Below, in pieces: positions 33,576-46,372 of a stretch of DNA of 64,000 nt (position 1 is the first letter of the stretch; each line of letters opens with the position of its first letter). The notes beneath the pieces were generated by a model. It saw only the letters and a list, made by a program, of their open reading frames with translations, was not told where the DNA came from and made no database searches. Location: assembly GCA_011634665.1 (NCBI GenBank), contig WAEK01000012.1, forward strand, positions 1,407,001 through 1,471,000, given 5' to 3'. The stretch comes from Mortierella sp. BCC40632. Its lineage: Eukaryota > Mortierellomycota > Mortierellomycetes > Mortierellales > Mortierellaceae. The position numbers were made by a program, and so were the translations under genes.

Positions 33576-35420
33576 GAGAGTCCGTTTATTGAGCCCAGCA
33601 CGGTCAAGCATCCTTAATCTTCTCGCGCTGGTACCGCAACTCAGGCTGGTAGTTGGAGACCATAAGTATGAGTCTCAACAGCTGCGGGCAATTCAGTTCC
33701 TGGATAACTAGGTGGAGAGACGAGAGAGGTGTACACATGATTTCTGCTGTCCAAGAAAAATAAATGGGACGCGAACAATGCGTCAAGCACCATGTGGTAA
33801 AAAGAAATCACATTCATACAATCGCTTTTATAGAGAAGCAAGAGAAAACCAGAAGAATAGAAGGCATAAATCCAGGTGAGACTTGAAATAAGAGCATGGA
33901 AAAGCTATTGAACATGAAAGAAAGTAGATAAGAGTCTAACAATATCTGTTCCCTAAATTTCCGCAGAATCTAGAGGACTATACTCCTCTCTTGCAAGCTG
34001 AGGTGGAGTGCCACAGGACTTCAAGGATAAAATTCCCCTCGGTTTGGTCAGTGCTCGAACCTCAGAAATACAAACACCCTTGTCTTCCATTTTTACCACT
34101 TTTCTCGTCAGTACCAAAGAGATGCCTGCCAATATGAAAACTCCTGAAGAAAAGAGGAAGAAGGAGTGGCTTCAAATACCAACTGAGTTGAGAGAAGCTT
34201 GTGAGATTTGTATTTTCGCTACGACAGTCCTGAGGAGATTGATTGAATGGAAAAACAGGAGGGTGTGGTTGGTAGATGGAAGATCCGACTCGACACTCTT
34301 TTTCTTGTCACGTTCACTCACTCCCTCACCCCCTGAAATTTGGAAAGAACGAGAAAGATCGAAAGAAGAGAGAGAGAGAAATGGAGTTGGAAGCATCAAA
34401 AGGTGGTATCAAATAGATCCCATATCAACTGGCTCCAGCTCGGTCTTTCTCTCTTTGGCTTCCTCCGTAACCCTCTCCCTCATACTAACAATCAAATGAA
34501 TAAGCAAGCGTTCGATTTGTATGATCAGGCTTTAAATGAATCCGGAATGGACTACAGAGTCTCCGGAAATGCTGTCATTATTCTAGAAATGAGTCAAGGG
34601 GTGGGAAGCAGGCCCGGAGTACAACCCGTCTTGAATGAATTTTCCCAAGCATGGATCACATATTAGAGTTTGTTGATCGGTATAGAAAGGTGCGATTGAA
34701 GACTCATCTCTCCACCACTCTCACACCTTGCGTTCGCTTCTTCCTTCTTTCTATTGTGAGTTCAGACTCTTGTAAATACTCTGATTGTGAAGATATTCAA
34801 ATACATGACCCTAATTTCACCATCTTGACCTCTATCTCGTTCCTTCCTTCGACCAGGTATCATCGAGATGGCTCATTCGCATCTGGCAATTCTCGTTCTC
34901 TTGCTCTTGGCTTCGATCCAAGTTGTCCTGGCAGAGTTGCAAAGTGGAAGATATTTGATCGTCTCAAATGTGAAGTCCTCACCCCCTGCTTTCCCCCTCG
35001 GTTACAATCCTAAAGGCGTTGTTTCGCCTGTGGTTGTTGGTGGGAGGGAGTATGTGTGGACAGTCGAGAAGTTGGAAAATGGAAACTATATCATCACATC
35101 TGGAGGCTCCTATTTGAAGTACCCCGGCAGCAAAATTGTTGTGGACATCAGACTCCCTCCAGTTGAATGGACGATCCGCAAATTCAATGATGTCCACACT
35201 ATCGAGGTACCTTCAGACTTGCGGCCAGTGAGGGCTATTGAACTTGAAAGTCCACAGCCAGGATCCCCTGCGAGACTGGGAATTTACGAGTTGGAACCTA
35301 GTACCAATATGCTTTGGAGATTCACTCCCGCTAATGGTTATGGCAGAGGAAGATCTAGCTGTGGCCAATACCCTCTCGCTTATTGAAAGAGTTCACAGAA
35401 TGAATAAATAGGGGATTCCT
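33576..35420 (+). repeat. Tandem unit D of the array (most divergent)
   Basis: Shares the gagcccagcacgg start, the gaccaaagagatg/cctgaagaaaa block and the promoter outline with unit C, but with many substitutions. The TATA-like box is TATAGAAA at 34681. The 5' UTR intron is kept, from GTGAGT at 34756 to CAG at 34856. Confidence 0.65.
34868..35386 (+). CDS. Small secreted beta-trefoil protein, I66 peptidase-inhibitor-like, copy D
   Basis: 172 residues and the oldest-looking paralog. The signal peptide is unchanged but for one Ala-to-Val. The mature protein keeps the VSNVKS opening, the WTV, WTI and LWRF strands and the conserved RPVRAIELESPQPGSP block, and diverges elsewhere. The tail is shorter and ends in Tyr. 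AATAAA lies at 35403. The strongly conserved block near residue 125 contrasts with the varied centre. Likely secreted; function by analogy only. Confidence 0.75.
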   Translation: MAHSHLAILVLLLLASIQVVLAELQSGRYLIVSNVKSSPPAFPLGYNPKGVVSPVVVGGREYVWTVEKLENGNYIITSGGSYLKYPGSKIVVDIRLPPVEWTIRKFNDVHTIEVPSDLRPVRAIELESPQPGSPARLGIYELEPSTNMLWRFTPANGYGRGRSSCGQYPLAY

Positions 35421-38400
35421 TTCTTTCTTTCACAACCGCCACGTGACATTGCTTGCTTACGCGGTTGCACGGAGTTAGTACAGAATTTTTGCATGGAGCC
35501 GAGTGCGGAAAACTCCGAGAAATCTAGAAGTCAGGTTGTGGGCTGGGGAATTACATGGGGTTAGTACGACCGTTTTGGAATTTGGTCTTTGGGCTCCTGA
35601 CGCACAAATCCAAGGCCCTATCTCCTAGATATTCGTCAGGAGGCGTCGAGAAATCATCCCTACCAAATGGTTTTTTTAAAAAAATATCACAAGTTGAGAC
35701 ACCCAACCCGCTTCAATTGGCAAAAAGGGTATGTGAAAATAAGTCATTGATACTATGTGTGTTTCTTTGATTTGTAGGTGCAACACCACATTCTTTTGAC
35801 TAAATACACTTTTAGATCAACAGGAGCGCAGGTATGACAAAACTGAAGCAGTCTGTCGTCGAGACAGTAATGAGAACGAGTTGAACGGATGACCGGCTAA
35901 CTATAGTTAGATCAACAGATTTTTTATCCGGGTTAGCCATATTCCCTCCAGCGGATACACTGGTGAAGTGACTCGGTTAAAGACTTCAGAGAATACCCCG
36001 AGTTTTTTTTTTTTTTTTTTCAATGAATACTAATGATTGACTAGATTCTTTTTATTTCATGGGTTCAATTTACTCAGTATTCGCTCTTTTTAATATAGTT
36101 ACTATGAATGAATATTGGGGATGGAAAGAAGCTTTTGAAAAAGAACTACTAGCGTGCTACGACATCAGCTACAAGTATAGGTGAACATTATTATCTCTAC
36201 GAGATAGACGAGGTGTTTGAGATGTACGACGAAGAATGCAGATTGTAATAGTATGGAGAGTCAGGAGGGACGTAGGGGGCTAATACTGCCTCATGATCTG
36301 GAATGATAGAAATTTGGTAATGTATAATGGAAATGGAAAGGCAAGAATTTCGTCCCCTACCAACACTATCCATGTCATCGATTCAATACCTCGTACCGAG
36401 AAATGAAACCATGAAATCGGAGCGAGAAGTGTCGCATTCTGAGGTTGTCGATGTGCTTACTCATTCTTCAGCTCGAGCTCTTTTATTCCTATACTTTCCC
36501 CTTCGTCTTGATCTTGCCACATATCCTCCTTCTAGTAATCCTGATAGGGTTACATTTCCTGTTCGAATGTCCCTCTGCCTCTCTTGACGACCATATGTTG
36601 TCTTCGTTTTGGGTCTCGTGCTGTGTTCCGTGTCTTTTAATATATAAAAGGTGGTGATATCATGGCCATAAAGCAGAGCCATACAATTTCGCTTGAGATA
36701 ACCCTCTTAGTATTTTCGGCAAATCGCAGCAAATCATGTAATTGCCAGAGCACGTTTCTAGAAAGGCTCCAGCCAATAGTTATGCAGTTCCAGAGTTGGC
36801 CATTGCAAACAATCAAGTCCAATAAAAATATATAAATTGGAGAGTTGGGTCTTAGGGCAGTAGTTGTCTTCTGAACGATTCTGGACTTTTTACAGTGGAA
36901 ACAAGTGGACCCATGTTGGCGCTTCATCGACAATGCTATAGAGAAATTGGTCACTTCATCCCTTGACGCTTCATGGAGTGTCTCCCATGACTCACCTTTG
37001 ACCTTAGCATGTACCCCTCTGGTTAGTGATCGAACTCAACAAAGAGCGCAAAGTTCTTCGACAAATGCAAATCATAGTAGCCTTTCAATACCCTTTATTT
37101 TTCTCTTTCTTAGTAGTGTAGAGAAAGGTGCGTGCTGCATCCTTCAGTGCAGAGTCACTTTAAGAAAAGTTCGTCACCATTCTTCAGTAAGTCTTTGCTT
37201 GGTTTCCGTGGTTTACTTGTGTTCTAAGAGAGATACTGTACCCTCCCCGCCATACTCCATCTCGACCATTCAATTGTCGTCACTGACACTCCAAGCACAC
37301 CAGGAACGGTAGCAATATAGCTACAGGCATACTAGGTCCTGATGATCTCGTAAACGTGCTTTTATAGTTCCAAATCTCGAATATTCAATGCGATGGTAAT
37401 CCCGATATGTTAACTTTGATAAGAAACGGGTCACTTCCTACACAATCACTCTGTCTTCAAGGGGAACTCATGTCTCCAGCTGTCTTCAACCATAATTGCG
37501 ACGAGAAGAATGGCAAAGAGCACCAGAGAACTGGGGATGAGCCTACACTGCACTCCTCTATCATCGAGGATATCATCAGGGCTGGTTTGTCCCCTTCCGG
37601 TGATGACAAGGCTGCTGTCTGAGATGTGTTTGAGGAGAGACGAATCGAGCAGCTGGCAACTCTATCTCTATTAGAAGTAGCATTCTTTTGTTTCTACGAC
37701 GTATGCCTGGAGGAGATGAAGAGTCTCTTGAAGTGGGGTTTGCGGCAGTATAGGAAGTACTCCCGACGACCTCCCAAACGAATATTCTGCGCATTGGTAC
37801 AGGATTGAATCGAGCACATACACTATGTGTACCAGATGAATGGCATAAAGTTGCAACACTAACAGAGCGAAGTTTAGTATGTGATTAGGTTGCATGGCGT
37901 CCTCAATATTGCCTCTGATACCGACACCAGGCTCGAGCACTAACTAGGTAGGAGCCACATTCGCAGACTGGACACCAAGTTGATAGGATGAAAAGGAATA
38001 GCTAAACCTTGTCTGCTCACACATGACTGGAGCTTTGCTTCATGGACGCCGCAAAAGGGCGACGGCTGTTCGGATGCTTAAGATAGCAAAGGTTATGAAG
38101 GATTGGCATCCGTTTCCGGAAGACCGCCTACGGTGTTAGGATATCAATTGCTACTATTGCACTGCACGCACTTTTACGGCAACAGGGTGTCACCTTTTCC
38201 AGCTCGGCTTGCCAAGTGGGGGTATACTGGAGCGACAGCCAAACCGATCCTTTGTGTTGGATTGGAATACTGCCTTCAAGAAGGGTATGTGTATCATGAC
38301 CGCCTTTGACTGATTATCTCGGACAACTTGGGGTCTCTTTCAAAGGAGTGTGAGGAGAGGAGGGCCACTCGACAGTACAAAGTTTAACTGACTACGCCTA

Positions 38401-39371
38401 TAATGACCTACAGCCCACTGGGTCAACAAAATCATCTCAATAGCATTTTTGGGCGGGCTCTGTTGAGTATTGACCTGACTTTGGGAGGACCAAGGACAGC
38501 CCGGTTTTCATTTTTTTTTTGCGTCTGGTAGAGACTTTGTTTGGTCAGGACTAGAACCCATTAGCAGCGAAATTGCTATACTACAATCGACGAAACTACC
38601 CACCTATAGGGCAGCAGATAAGATATCTCCTACTAGTCAAAAATTAGGGCATACGGTTGTTAGCGATTATGGTCGACCATTAAGCATTAACACCAGTCTC
38701 GTGGACTTTCCACGGACAAGCACACATACTTGCACATGCTTGGATTGCGGAAATTGCTCTGAGGTCGATGTGACAAAGCATATTTTCAGAGAGGCTTATC
38801 AAAAGCGCTGAATAAAAAATGACAGAAGAGGTGACCGAAAAGGCTTTTATTGTACAAATAGACGCGTACCAAAGCGCGTAGACTAGAAAGGTTCTGCTTC
38901 ATTTTTTGTGTTCTCTTGAGATTTCAATGAGAAACTTTTTTTTTTCTCGTCGTTCCATAGTTGTTTTACGTCCATTCAACTTTGGGTTTAGATCAGAGAG
39001 GAATCAGGAGATTCGGCTTAGATCCTTCAATGTTAAGTTCTAGTTCTCTTCCAATGTCTGTTTTCCCGTGCATATGCCTGAACCAACAACCCTCCCTGCT
39101 GGAAAAAAAAAAAGCAGGGAAATCCCTGTTATTTGGAAGAACACACAAATATGTTCCATTTTTGCACCAAGGCGAGACATAATATAACCTTTCCTTTCCT
39201 TTCCTTCCTTTTACTTGACCAATATTGCCTGGTGTATCCCAAGAAGAAGAAAAGATGGTAATAACTATCTTATGCCGCAGTATTTGTTTTTGAAAGCTTT
39301 TCTTGTGTTGTTGTTGTGTCTGTGTGTTTTTTTGAGTCTTTTTTTTTTTTTTTTTCCTACTTTCTTTCTCT
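35421..39371. other. 4-kb region without a supportable gene
   Basis: Only short open frames of ordinary composition are present. T-runs occur at 36004-36020 and 38512-38520. A handful of open frames of 60-130 codons show no signal peptide, motif or intron structure that I can defend. The last 200 bases are the 3' flank of the glucanase gene. It could hold decayed elements beyond recognition. Confidence 0.35.
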
Positions 39372-39578
39372 CTAGTCAGACAAGCAATCAGGCAACTTGA
39401 CTTTCAATTTCATATCAATCGTAAGCAATCCCCAGAAACCCTCGACAGCAGAGCCGGGCCAGATCTTCCAGGGTGCATCAAAGAACTCAAAGTAGTAATA
39501 TGGCAACTTTTTGGCATTGGCTTCACACAGCCAGGTGTCAATAAACAGCTGCAGGTTGGGGATAGAAGGGATCGAGGC

Positions 39579-39614
<36 letters not shown>

Positions 39615-39690
39615 GGACCATGGTTAGCATCAAAAGATGCACAAGAAAAATGTGGAGGGTTTTCAGACCCAGACGAGAAAAATGGCAACA

Positions 39691-39723
<33 letters not shown>

Positions 39724-41526
39724 GTCTTACTGGTAGCAGCATGTGCAGGGAAAGTCGGCCAGCCGACCTCCGTAATCCAGACATCAATGGGGGTAGTGTT
39801 GTTCGAGTTTACAGCAGGCTTGACCGTCTTTTCAAGGTAGGTCCAAAACCAGGAAGCTGCATCTTCAACGGGAGCCCCCGAGAAGAAAGGATGCAAGTTC
39901 ACACCAGCCTTGTCCTCGTTGTTGGTCAACGGAGGCTTGTTGTCCCTCTCAAGGTCTGAGGTAAAGACAGGGATAGTGCTTTGACCCAAGGCTACCATCT
40001 TGGCCTTGACCTCCTTTACCAAGCTAATGAGCACATCCTGAGTCTGGTACTTATCAAAGAGAACCTCGTTACCAACAGAGACACCAATGATCTGGCCCCA
40101 GCCATACTTGGCCATGACGCGGAAGAACTCATCTCGCTGGCGTGGGTAAGTGGTATTGGTGCCATCAATCCAGATACCGACAACGACCTGAAGGTCGAGT
40201 TTGAGAGTCTGAATAGCATTGATGGTGTACTCGAGAACATTACAATCTGTTCCGTAGAGACGGACACGCTTTGTGGTCTGGACGAGCAATTTGAGCTCTC
40301 TGTTAACGGATTCTTGGGTGTTGTAGCAGTTGGGAAGCTGGGCGTTCAGAGGCACATAGGCCATGCCGTAGAAGACGCGCTTTAGCGGGTAGTTGGTATT
40401 GGGGATGACGGTGCCATTGGGCGTGACCACTATACCAAACAAGAGAGCAGAGAGGAGAGTTAATAGGGGGAAAGGAAAAAGGAGAGTCCGAGATCGGACC
40501 GTTGTCGATCCAGGGAATGAGGAGGAGGAGGAGGAGGAGGAGGAGGAGGAGGAGGAGGCTGATGTCATTCACGAAGCGGGAGCAGCAGCCGATTCAAAGG
40601 TGATGGGGGCTGTCTATTCTTGGCTTCTCGTGTTGAAACACGCGCGCTACCGAGAGAAAAGTGAGGGGACCGAGCGGAAAGAACAGAACTACCCTCGGAA
40701 TATCTCTTTCACACTGTTTGTACCAAGCATACGTATCTCTCCCAATTGCCATTTGCTGGCCAGGGAAAAAATGAAAAAGAAAAGACAACCTAATGGGCTC
40801 GCCTGTGCTCTGCTGCGACCGAGAAAGGTTATCGGCAGGTCGCCAGACGCGCAGTGGTCTATCCTATCCTAGCGCCAGCCCAGCATGTGAGCCAGAGCGG
40901 AGTCGGAGAGCATCAACGAGACCCCTGGTTGTGGTCCATTCTGGGCGGAGGACAAGAAATGGACGTTGTTGTGCAAAAGAAGGAGAGAGAGAGAGAGAAA
41001 AAAAAAAAAAAAAAAAAAAAGGTGGTGGTGGAGAAGAGCGAGCAGGTGGGGTAGATACGAAGGTTCAAGCGGGTTGATAACATGTAACAATAATAGACTG
41101 AGCACATGGATAATGCTACACACCTGTGGGTCCTGTGGCCACTGGGTTATTTCCACCTTTGTTTCCTTGCGACTGGTTGCTGGTGGCGTCGTTCTTCTTA
41201 TGGACGGCAAAATACCAGGCGAGGACACCGGCAATGGCAATGAGAATCAATGCACCGACAACCCAGAGGATTGTCCTCCACTTGCCCGACTTTTTCTGTT
41301 GCTTGTTGAGCCAAGGGGAAGAACCTTGGCCGGCAGCGGCAGCAGCAGCGGTAGCAGCCTCAGCATGGCGTCTACGCTCCTCTTGCCGACGCTGCTGAGG
41401 TGTCATTTGCATCGGATACGAGTCATGGTAACCAGTGACATCCACATCTTGAAAGTCGCCATGTTGCTGGTCCTGGAAAAAGTTTTCTCTACTGCGTGAG
41501 TGCGGTTGGGTATTGTAGCCGGACAT
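39372..41526 (-). CDS. Membrane-anchored glucan endo-1,3-beta-glucosidase (GH17, BtgC-like)
   Basis: Minus-strand exons 41526-41124, 40429-39731 and 39580-39372 give 436 residues. A cytosolic N-terminus rich in Gln/Arg/Ala is followed by one transmembrane helix (about residues 85-105), making a type II protein. The extracellular GH17 domain follows: RVFYGMAYVP, the acid/base Glu in VGNEVLF and the nucleophile Glu in TEVGWPTFP, then NLQLFIDTWLCEANA and YFEFFDAPWK near the end. It remodels wall beta-1,3-glucan. The start at 41526 (MSGYN) is preferred over an in-frame ATG 17 codons upstream in a low-complexity stretch. The joint of the last intron (39730 to 39581) keeps frame but lacks an AG: the exon follows a T-run directly. 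Confidence 0.9.
40517..40558 (+). repeat. (GAG)n trinucleotide repeat in the first glucanase intron
   Basis: About 13 gag units on the + strand, inside the intron between 41123 and 40430. It does not affect coding. Confidence 0.85.
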
Positions 41527-42629
41527 GATGGCGGGGAGGGAAGAGGAAGGAGAGAGAGAGAGAGAGAGGAGGGACAAGAGTGGCTCGAGTGGAAGGAGAA
41601 GATCCGAGAACGAAAATAAAAACGAATCAAGAAAGAAAAAAGGGTCTAGGATGGAGAAACGAGGGAAGACAGGATGAATGGACAGGATGAATGAGAATGG
41701 GTCGGTTGGTGTAAAACGGACGAGTCAGGTCGGTGTCGTTGCAGCTGCAGGGTGCAGGAGAGAGAGAGAGGGAGATGGTCGTGAGTAGCCGAGGCAAGAA
41801 AGAGAAGGGAAGGAGTGATGAGGAGAGGAGGACGGAATGAAGGAGGGGAGGAGATGGAGGAGGGGAGGGGGAGGAGGAGGAGGAAGAGGAGATGGCGGGA
41901 GATGGGAAGAACGGATGAGGAAGAAGAAGAAGAAGAAGAAGAAGAAGAAGAAGAAGAAAAAGAGAGAAAGACAGAGAGAGTGTGTGTGTGTGTGAGGGAT
42001 AATGGCTCTCAGAGAGAGAAGAGCACCCTTCTTTGCTCGACGCCCACTACAGCATCCTATCCAACTACCCACCTCAAAGGCCTGGATTGGCAGGTGGACC
42101 CTGGTATGGGTGGGCATGCGGGCAGACTGAGTTTTACGGCTCGTCCAATTTCATTCTTCATGCATCCCAGGAACAGAAGCCTGTGGATCCACTGGCCAAA
42201 CCCAAACTATTCCTGGTTGCGCCTTATTTCCTCTCATCTCTGCTCATCTCACCATTTTTCATTTCTCTCTATCGTTATTGCCTCTCCGCTTTTATTTCTG
42301 CCTACCTGTCCTACCTGTCTACTATTGTATAAGCCTATCTTCCTACCCGACCAACCTTCTTACCTCCTCGGATATCCTGTGCCTGTTTGCCTCATTCCTC
42401 CCTCTCTCTCTCTCTCTCTCTCTCTCCTCGGGCCTCGGCCGCTCTCTGTTTCTCTGAACATGCCTCCCTCCTCCTCCTCCTCCCCTACCTCGCCCGCCTT
42501 GGTCATTGAACAGAGCACGCGCGGCAAATCAAGGGTTGCCCTTGCAGGTTTACAGTCAACCTTTTTCATGTGTGCGGGAGAAGTAGGGTTTGTCTACGCG
42601 GTCTGCATGCGCCTGTAGTCACTGTCGAG

Positions 42630-42670
<41 letters not shown>

Positions 42671-42856
42671 CCATTCAATCCATACAACGACAGGGATATA
42701 TTTTTATAAAACGCGGCTGGTCGACCCCGCAACATACGCCTCCTCCTTTCTTTCTTTTCTTTTCCTTCTTTTTCACCATCAACAACACAGTAACCCCGCA
42801 TTGACTCACCCCATCTCGACCACAACTCAACCTTTCCCCTGCGCAATCCATCCACG
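41527..42856. other. Divergent promoter region between glucanase and metal transporter
   Basis: About 1.3 kb shared by two genes that point away from each other. It holds GA-rich (41548-41569), AAG (41921-41958), GT, CT (42405-42426) and GA (42641-42666) microsatellites. A long open frame through the microsatellites is an artefact of simple sequence. No other gene. Confidence 0.5.
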
Positions 42857-44437
42857 ATGAACCTGCCTTCGCCGGATGAGCAGCTCGACCTTCATGGTCC
42901 CCGAGCTCAGCTCCCGTTTGAGCAGATCCCACCCCAGTCGCGCGCTGGCATCAAGTCGTCGCACGAGACTCTGGAGAATGACCTCACGCCTATGGTTTCC
43001 AATGGTGTGATTACTAGTGGTGGCCCGCCGAACACACCCCAGCACGTGTCGGGCACACTGGTCTCGCCTGTGATGAAGAGACCAGATCTTGCTGGCCGGG
43101 CGATGATCGATCCCGAGCTAGTAGCCAGCCCTCGTGACCCTGGAGCTGGAAAGGGGGAGAGCATCTCTGAGGAGGAAGAGGAGGCCATGGCCCGGACGTC
43201 ATCAGTGTCTCGACCTCAGCCCTCTGTTGAAATCAAGAGTGATGCAGGTTAGTATGCTGTTGCTGGTAGGAGTTGAAGGAAGACAGAAGCTGATTGGTTT
43301 TCTCGTTCATAATGATCTGGTTCTAATCCAACTCTGTTCTACCCATCGACCATCTCTCTCTCCATTTCTCTCTCTCTTCTCTCTCTTTCTCTCTCTTTTC
43401 TCTCTCTCTTCAATCACACACACCTCTCTGTCTCGCTCTTCGATCAACTGTCATTCAATCTTATTCTCCTCCTCCTCCTCCTCCTCCTCCTTCTCGTCTC
43501 CTCCTCCTCACCCTTTCCGCCCATTTCTCTCCCTCCCATTCCACCACATCCGCCCCTATTAGACATCATGAGCACCCGTCCCCAGGATAGCTCTGATGGA
43601 CAGGCCAAACCCCACCTCCGCCCGCTGATGGAGCAGCATGCGGGCAACAACTCTGCAGGCTTTGGCACCTTTGGCAACCGCCAGCACAACCAGGGCGGCC
43701 AGGACGGTGAGGAGCCGCCATCTTGTGGCCTGCGCCTAGTCCACTTGTTTGGTCGGTTCATGACCGTGTTCCGCCGCTTTCTGGGCTTTGTTGGTCCAGG
43801 ATACAGTAAGTAGAGACGCCCAGAACCTTGTGCTCCGCAGACATTTGGTCCTTTTGCCCAGATCGGTGCCATCTCTCTCTCTTCCTTTTTTCTACAACCA
43901 TCCATCTCTTTCTCTTGCAATGCTGTTGGCGGGGCTGCTCTTTTACATCTCATCAACATCACCTTTGTCCGTGTGGACCCGCCAGGTTCCTGGCCATGAT
44001 CCCAGAGCCAAATGGTTCGACTATGATCTAGACCAATTGGCCAAGGATACAGATACGCCCTGTTGTACTTTTTCTTTCTTTTTCTTATTCTCTCAAGAAC
44101 AAAGCCCAATTGCAGCTATCACAGAATAGACTCTTAGGTTTGCACCATCTTTCAGAGAACGACCAAGGCGTGCATGCCCTTCCCTGTGGACAGGGTGACC
44201 CTTGATTCGGCTCTTTGGAAATGTTCTAGTCATTCCAAAAAGTCCTCTCCTCAACAACCCACCACCGCCAGCCCTTGTTCTGTCTAGTTTCTTATTTTCA
44301 CCCCTGGGCAAGTCTGCTCTAGGAGCAAGAATAGGGTGTAGCTGGGCTCGAAAAGGGTTTGGGCGTCGACCTAGAGATTATTTCTCGAAAAGCACACAAC
44401 ATGCTTAACTCGCCATCTATGCAGATCAAAGAAAGAA

Positions 44438-44478
<41 letters not shown>

Positions 44479-46372
44479 AGCGATATTCTCCTCCTCTTCC
44501 TACTCTTCCTCTTTCTCCTCTTTCAGCTGCCTCTTGTACATGCACATCATAGAAATGGCACTAGACGCGTCCATGGAACTAACCCCGCCTTCCGTTGCTC
44601 TCCTCAACAGTCGTTAGTGTTGGATATATGGACCCGGGTAACTGGGCAACGGATCTAGCCGCAGGCTCCAGCTTCGGATACATGCATCTCTTTGTCATTC
44701 TCTGCTCGAACTTAATGGCTGTTGTGCTCCAAGGCCTTGCTGTCAAGCTGGGCGTCGTCTCAGGACTGGGTAAGATATCACTTCATCTTCTCGCTTTCTA
44801 TGCCGGGAACATGGGCGCCCCCTGGCTCCGATCTCAACTCAGCGCCTCATTCTACGGAATTTCCCGCGCACAACACCCGCTCTGCTTGCTCAAACATGTA
44901 CTGTGTTCTGTATTGTCTCCTGTACGTCTCTTCTCCCCAAACTGACAAACAATGTTCCGCCACGTTACTGTCCCTATTCCGTCATTCTTCCCTTTCTCTT
45001 TGCGGGGATACTGTCTATATGTGATGACCGCCTCGTCATAGACCTCGCCCAGGCTTGCAGAATGTTTACGCCCAAATACGTGAATTGGATTCTCTATGTC
45101 CTTGCTGAACTCGCCATCATTGCATGCGACCTTGCCGAGGTCATTGGAAGCGCTATTGCCCTGAACCTACTCTTCAAGATCCCGCTACCCTGGGGTGTCG
45201 TCATCACCGCCGCCGATGTCCTGATTATCCTCTTTGCCTTCCGGGACGACCAGTCCGTCAAGTCACGACGGTTCTTCGAGGCCTTGGTGATCATCCTGGT
45301 CACGGTCGTCGGTATCTGCTTCACTGCCGAGATTGTCTACTCGGAACCTGTCGCGGTGGATGTCCTCAAGGGCTTCTTGCCCAACGCAGAGATCCTGACC
45401 AACAGAGAGGCACTTTATCTGGCTATTGGAATCATTGGTGCAACGGTCATGCCCCACAATCTCTACCTGCATTCCAACATTGTCAAACTCAGGACGCGTC
45501 GCGAATTGAACCGGTTGGCAAGCTGCCAGAGCTCCATGTCCTCGACCCAGGATCTCATGACAGAGGAGCAGCGAGCCCTTGCTGCGAATGACAAGGACAC
45601 GGTCTCTGTCAAGCACTCAACGATTAAAACCACGCTCCGTTACACATTCTGGGACTCGACCATTGCGTTGACTTTCGCCCTTTATGTCAACTCTGCTATC
45701 TTGATCGTTTCTGCAGCCACTTTCAAGTACAAGTTCCCTGATGCAGACAACTCTGGCCTGGCCGACTTTTTTGACGCGTTCGATCTTCTTGGTCAGTACC
45801 TTGGACGCGCTGCCAGCTATCTCTTCGCGGTAGCACTTTTGATGGCAGGACAGTCCTCTACCTTGACAGCGACCTTGGCTGGACAGATCATCATGGAGGG
45901 CTTCTTGGGCACATCGTATCTGAAGCCATGGGTGCGTCGACTTTTGACCCGCTGTCTGGCAATTATCCCTGCTTTGGCGATTGTCATCATCAAGGGTAAA
46001 TCTGGTCTCTCGGAACTGTTATTGGCCAGTCAGGTCGCCCTGAGTATCCAGCTGCCATTTGCAGTCATTCCCTTGGTCTTTTTCACGAGCATGGGCCGAT
46101 GCATGACGATCCCTGTCCAGGACAACGATGACAAGCCGGGCATTATGGACTATGGGTTTAGTGACGATCACAAGCAGGATGTTAAAAGGGCCCTTGGCGA
46201 TTCTTCCGAAGGCACGGATGATGCATCTGCTGAGAACGGTCAAGTCCAAGGAAAACAACTGATGCACAACTTTGCTAATCCTTGGTGGCTCGTGATCATT
46301 GCGGGCATTATTAGCATTATCTTGCTTGGGTTGAACTTTTACCTTTTGGTGCAGACTATCCGAGGAGAGTAA
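42857..46372 (+). CDS. NRAMP-family divalent metal ion transporter (SMF-like)
   Basis: Four exons: 42857-43247, 43563-43805, 44611-44769 and 45042-46372, total 707 residues; all phases agree. The second junction joins GPGY to [12 protein letters not shown], exactly the conserved first transmembrane helix with DPGN (Asp219-Asn222). MPHN at residues 401-404 is the metal-binding motif of the sixth helix. About eleven hydrophobic segments are present. The N-terminal ~190 residues are hydrophilic, longer than in yeast Smf proteins. Family function: proton-coupled uptake of Mn2+, Fe2+ or similar at plasma membrane, vacuole or endosome. An alternative start at 43568 in exon 2 would make the first intron untranslated. 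The third intron piece, 43806-44610, is long (805 bp). Confidence 0.93.
44440..44477 (+). repeat. T38 homopolymer in an NRAMP intron
   Basis: Thirty-eight consecutive T, about 130 bp before the AG acceptor at 44610. Length is likely unstable and may be approximate in the assembly. Confidence 0.85.

Noticed and set aside
36327..36954. Open frames of 70-105 codons in the gene-poor region
   Set aside because: No signal peptide, no motif, no splice structure and no similarity to other sequences in the window.
41815..42618. 267-codon open frame
   Set aside because: Composed mainly of translated GGA/AAG/CT microsatellites in the glucanase/transporter promoter region; no protein-like segment, no family signal.
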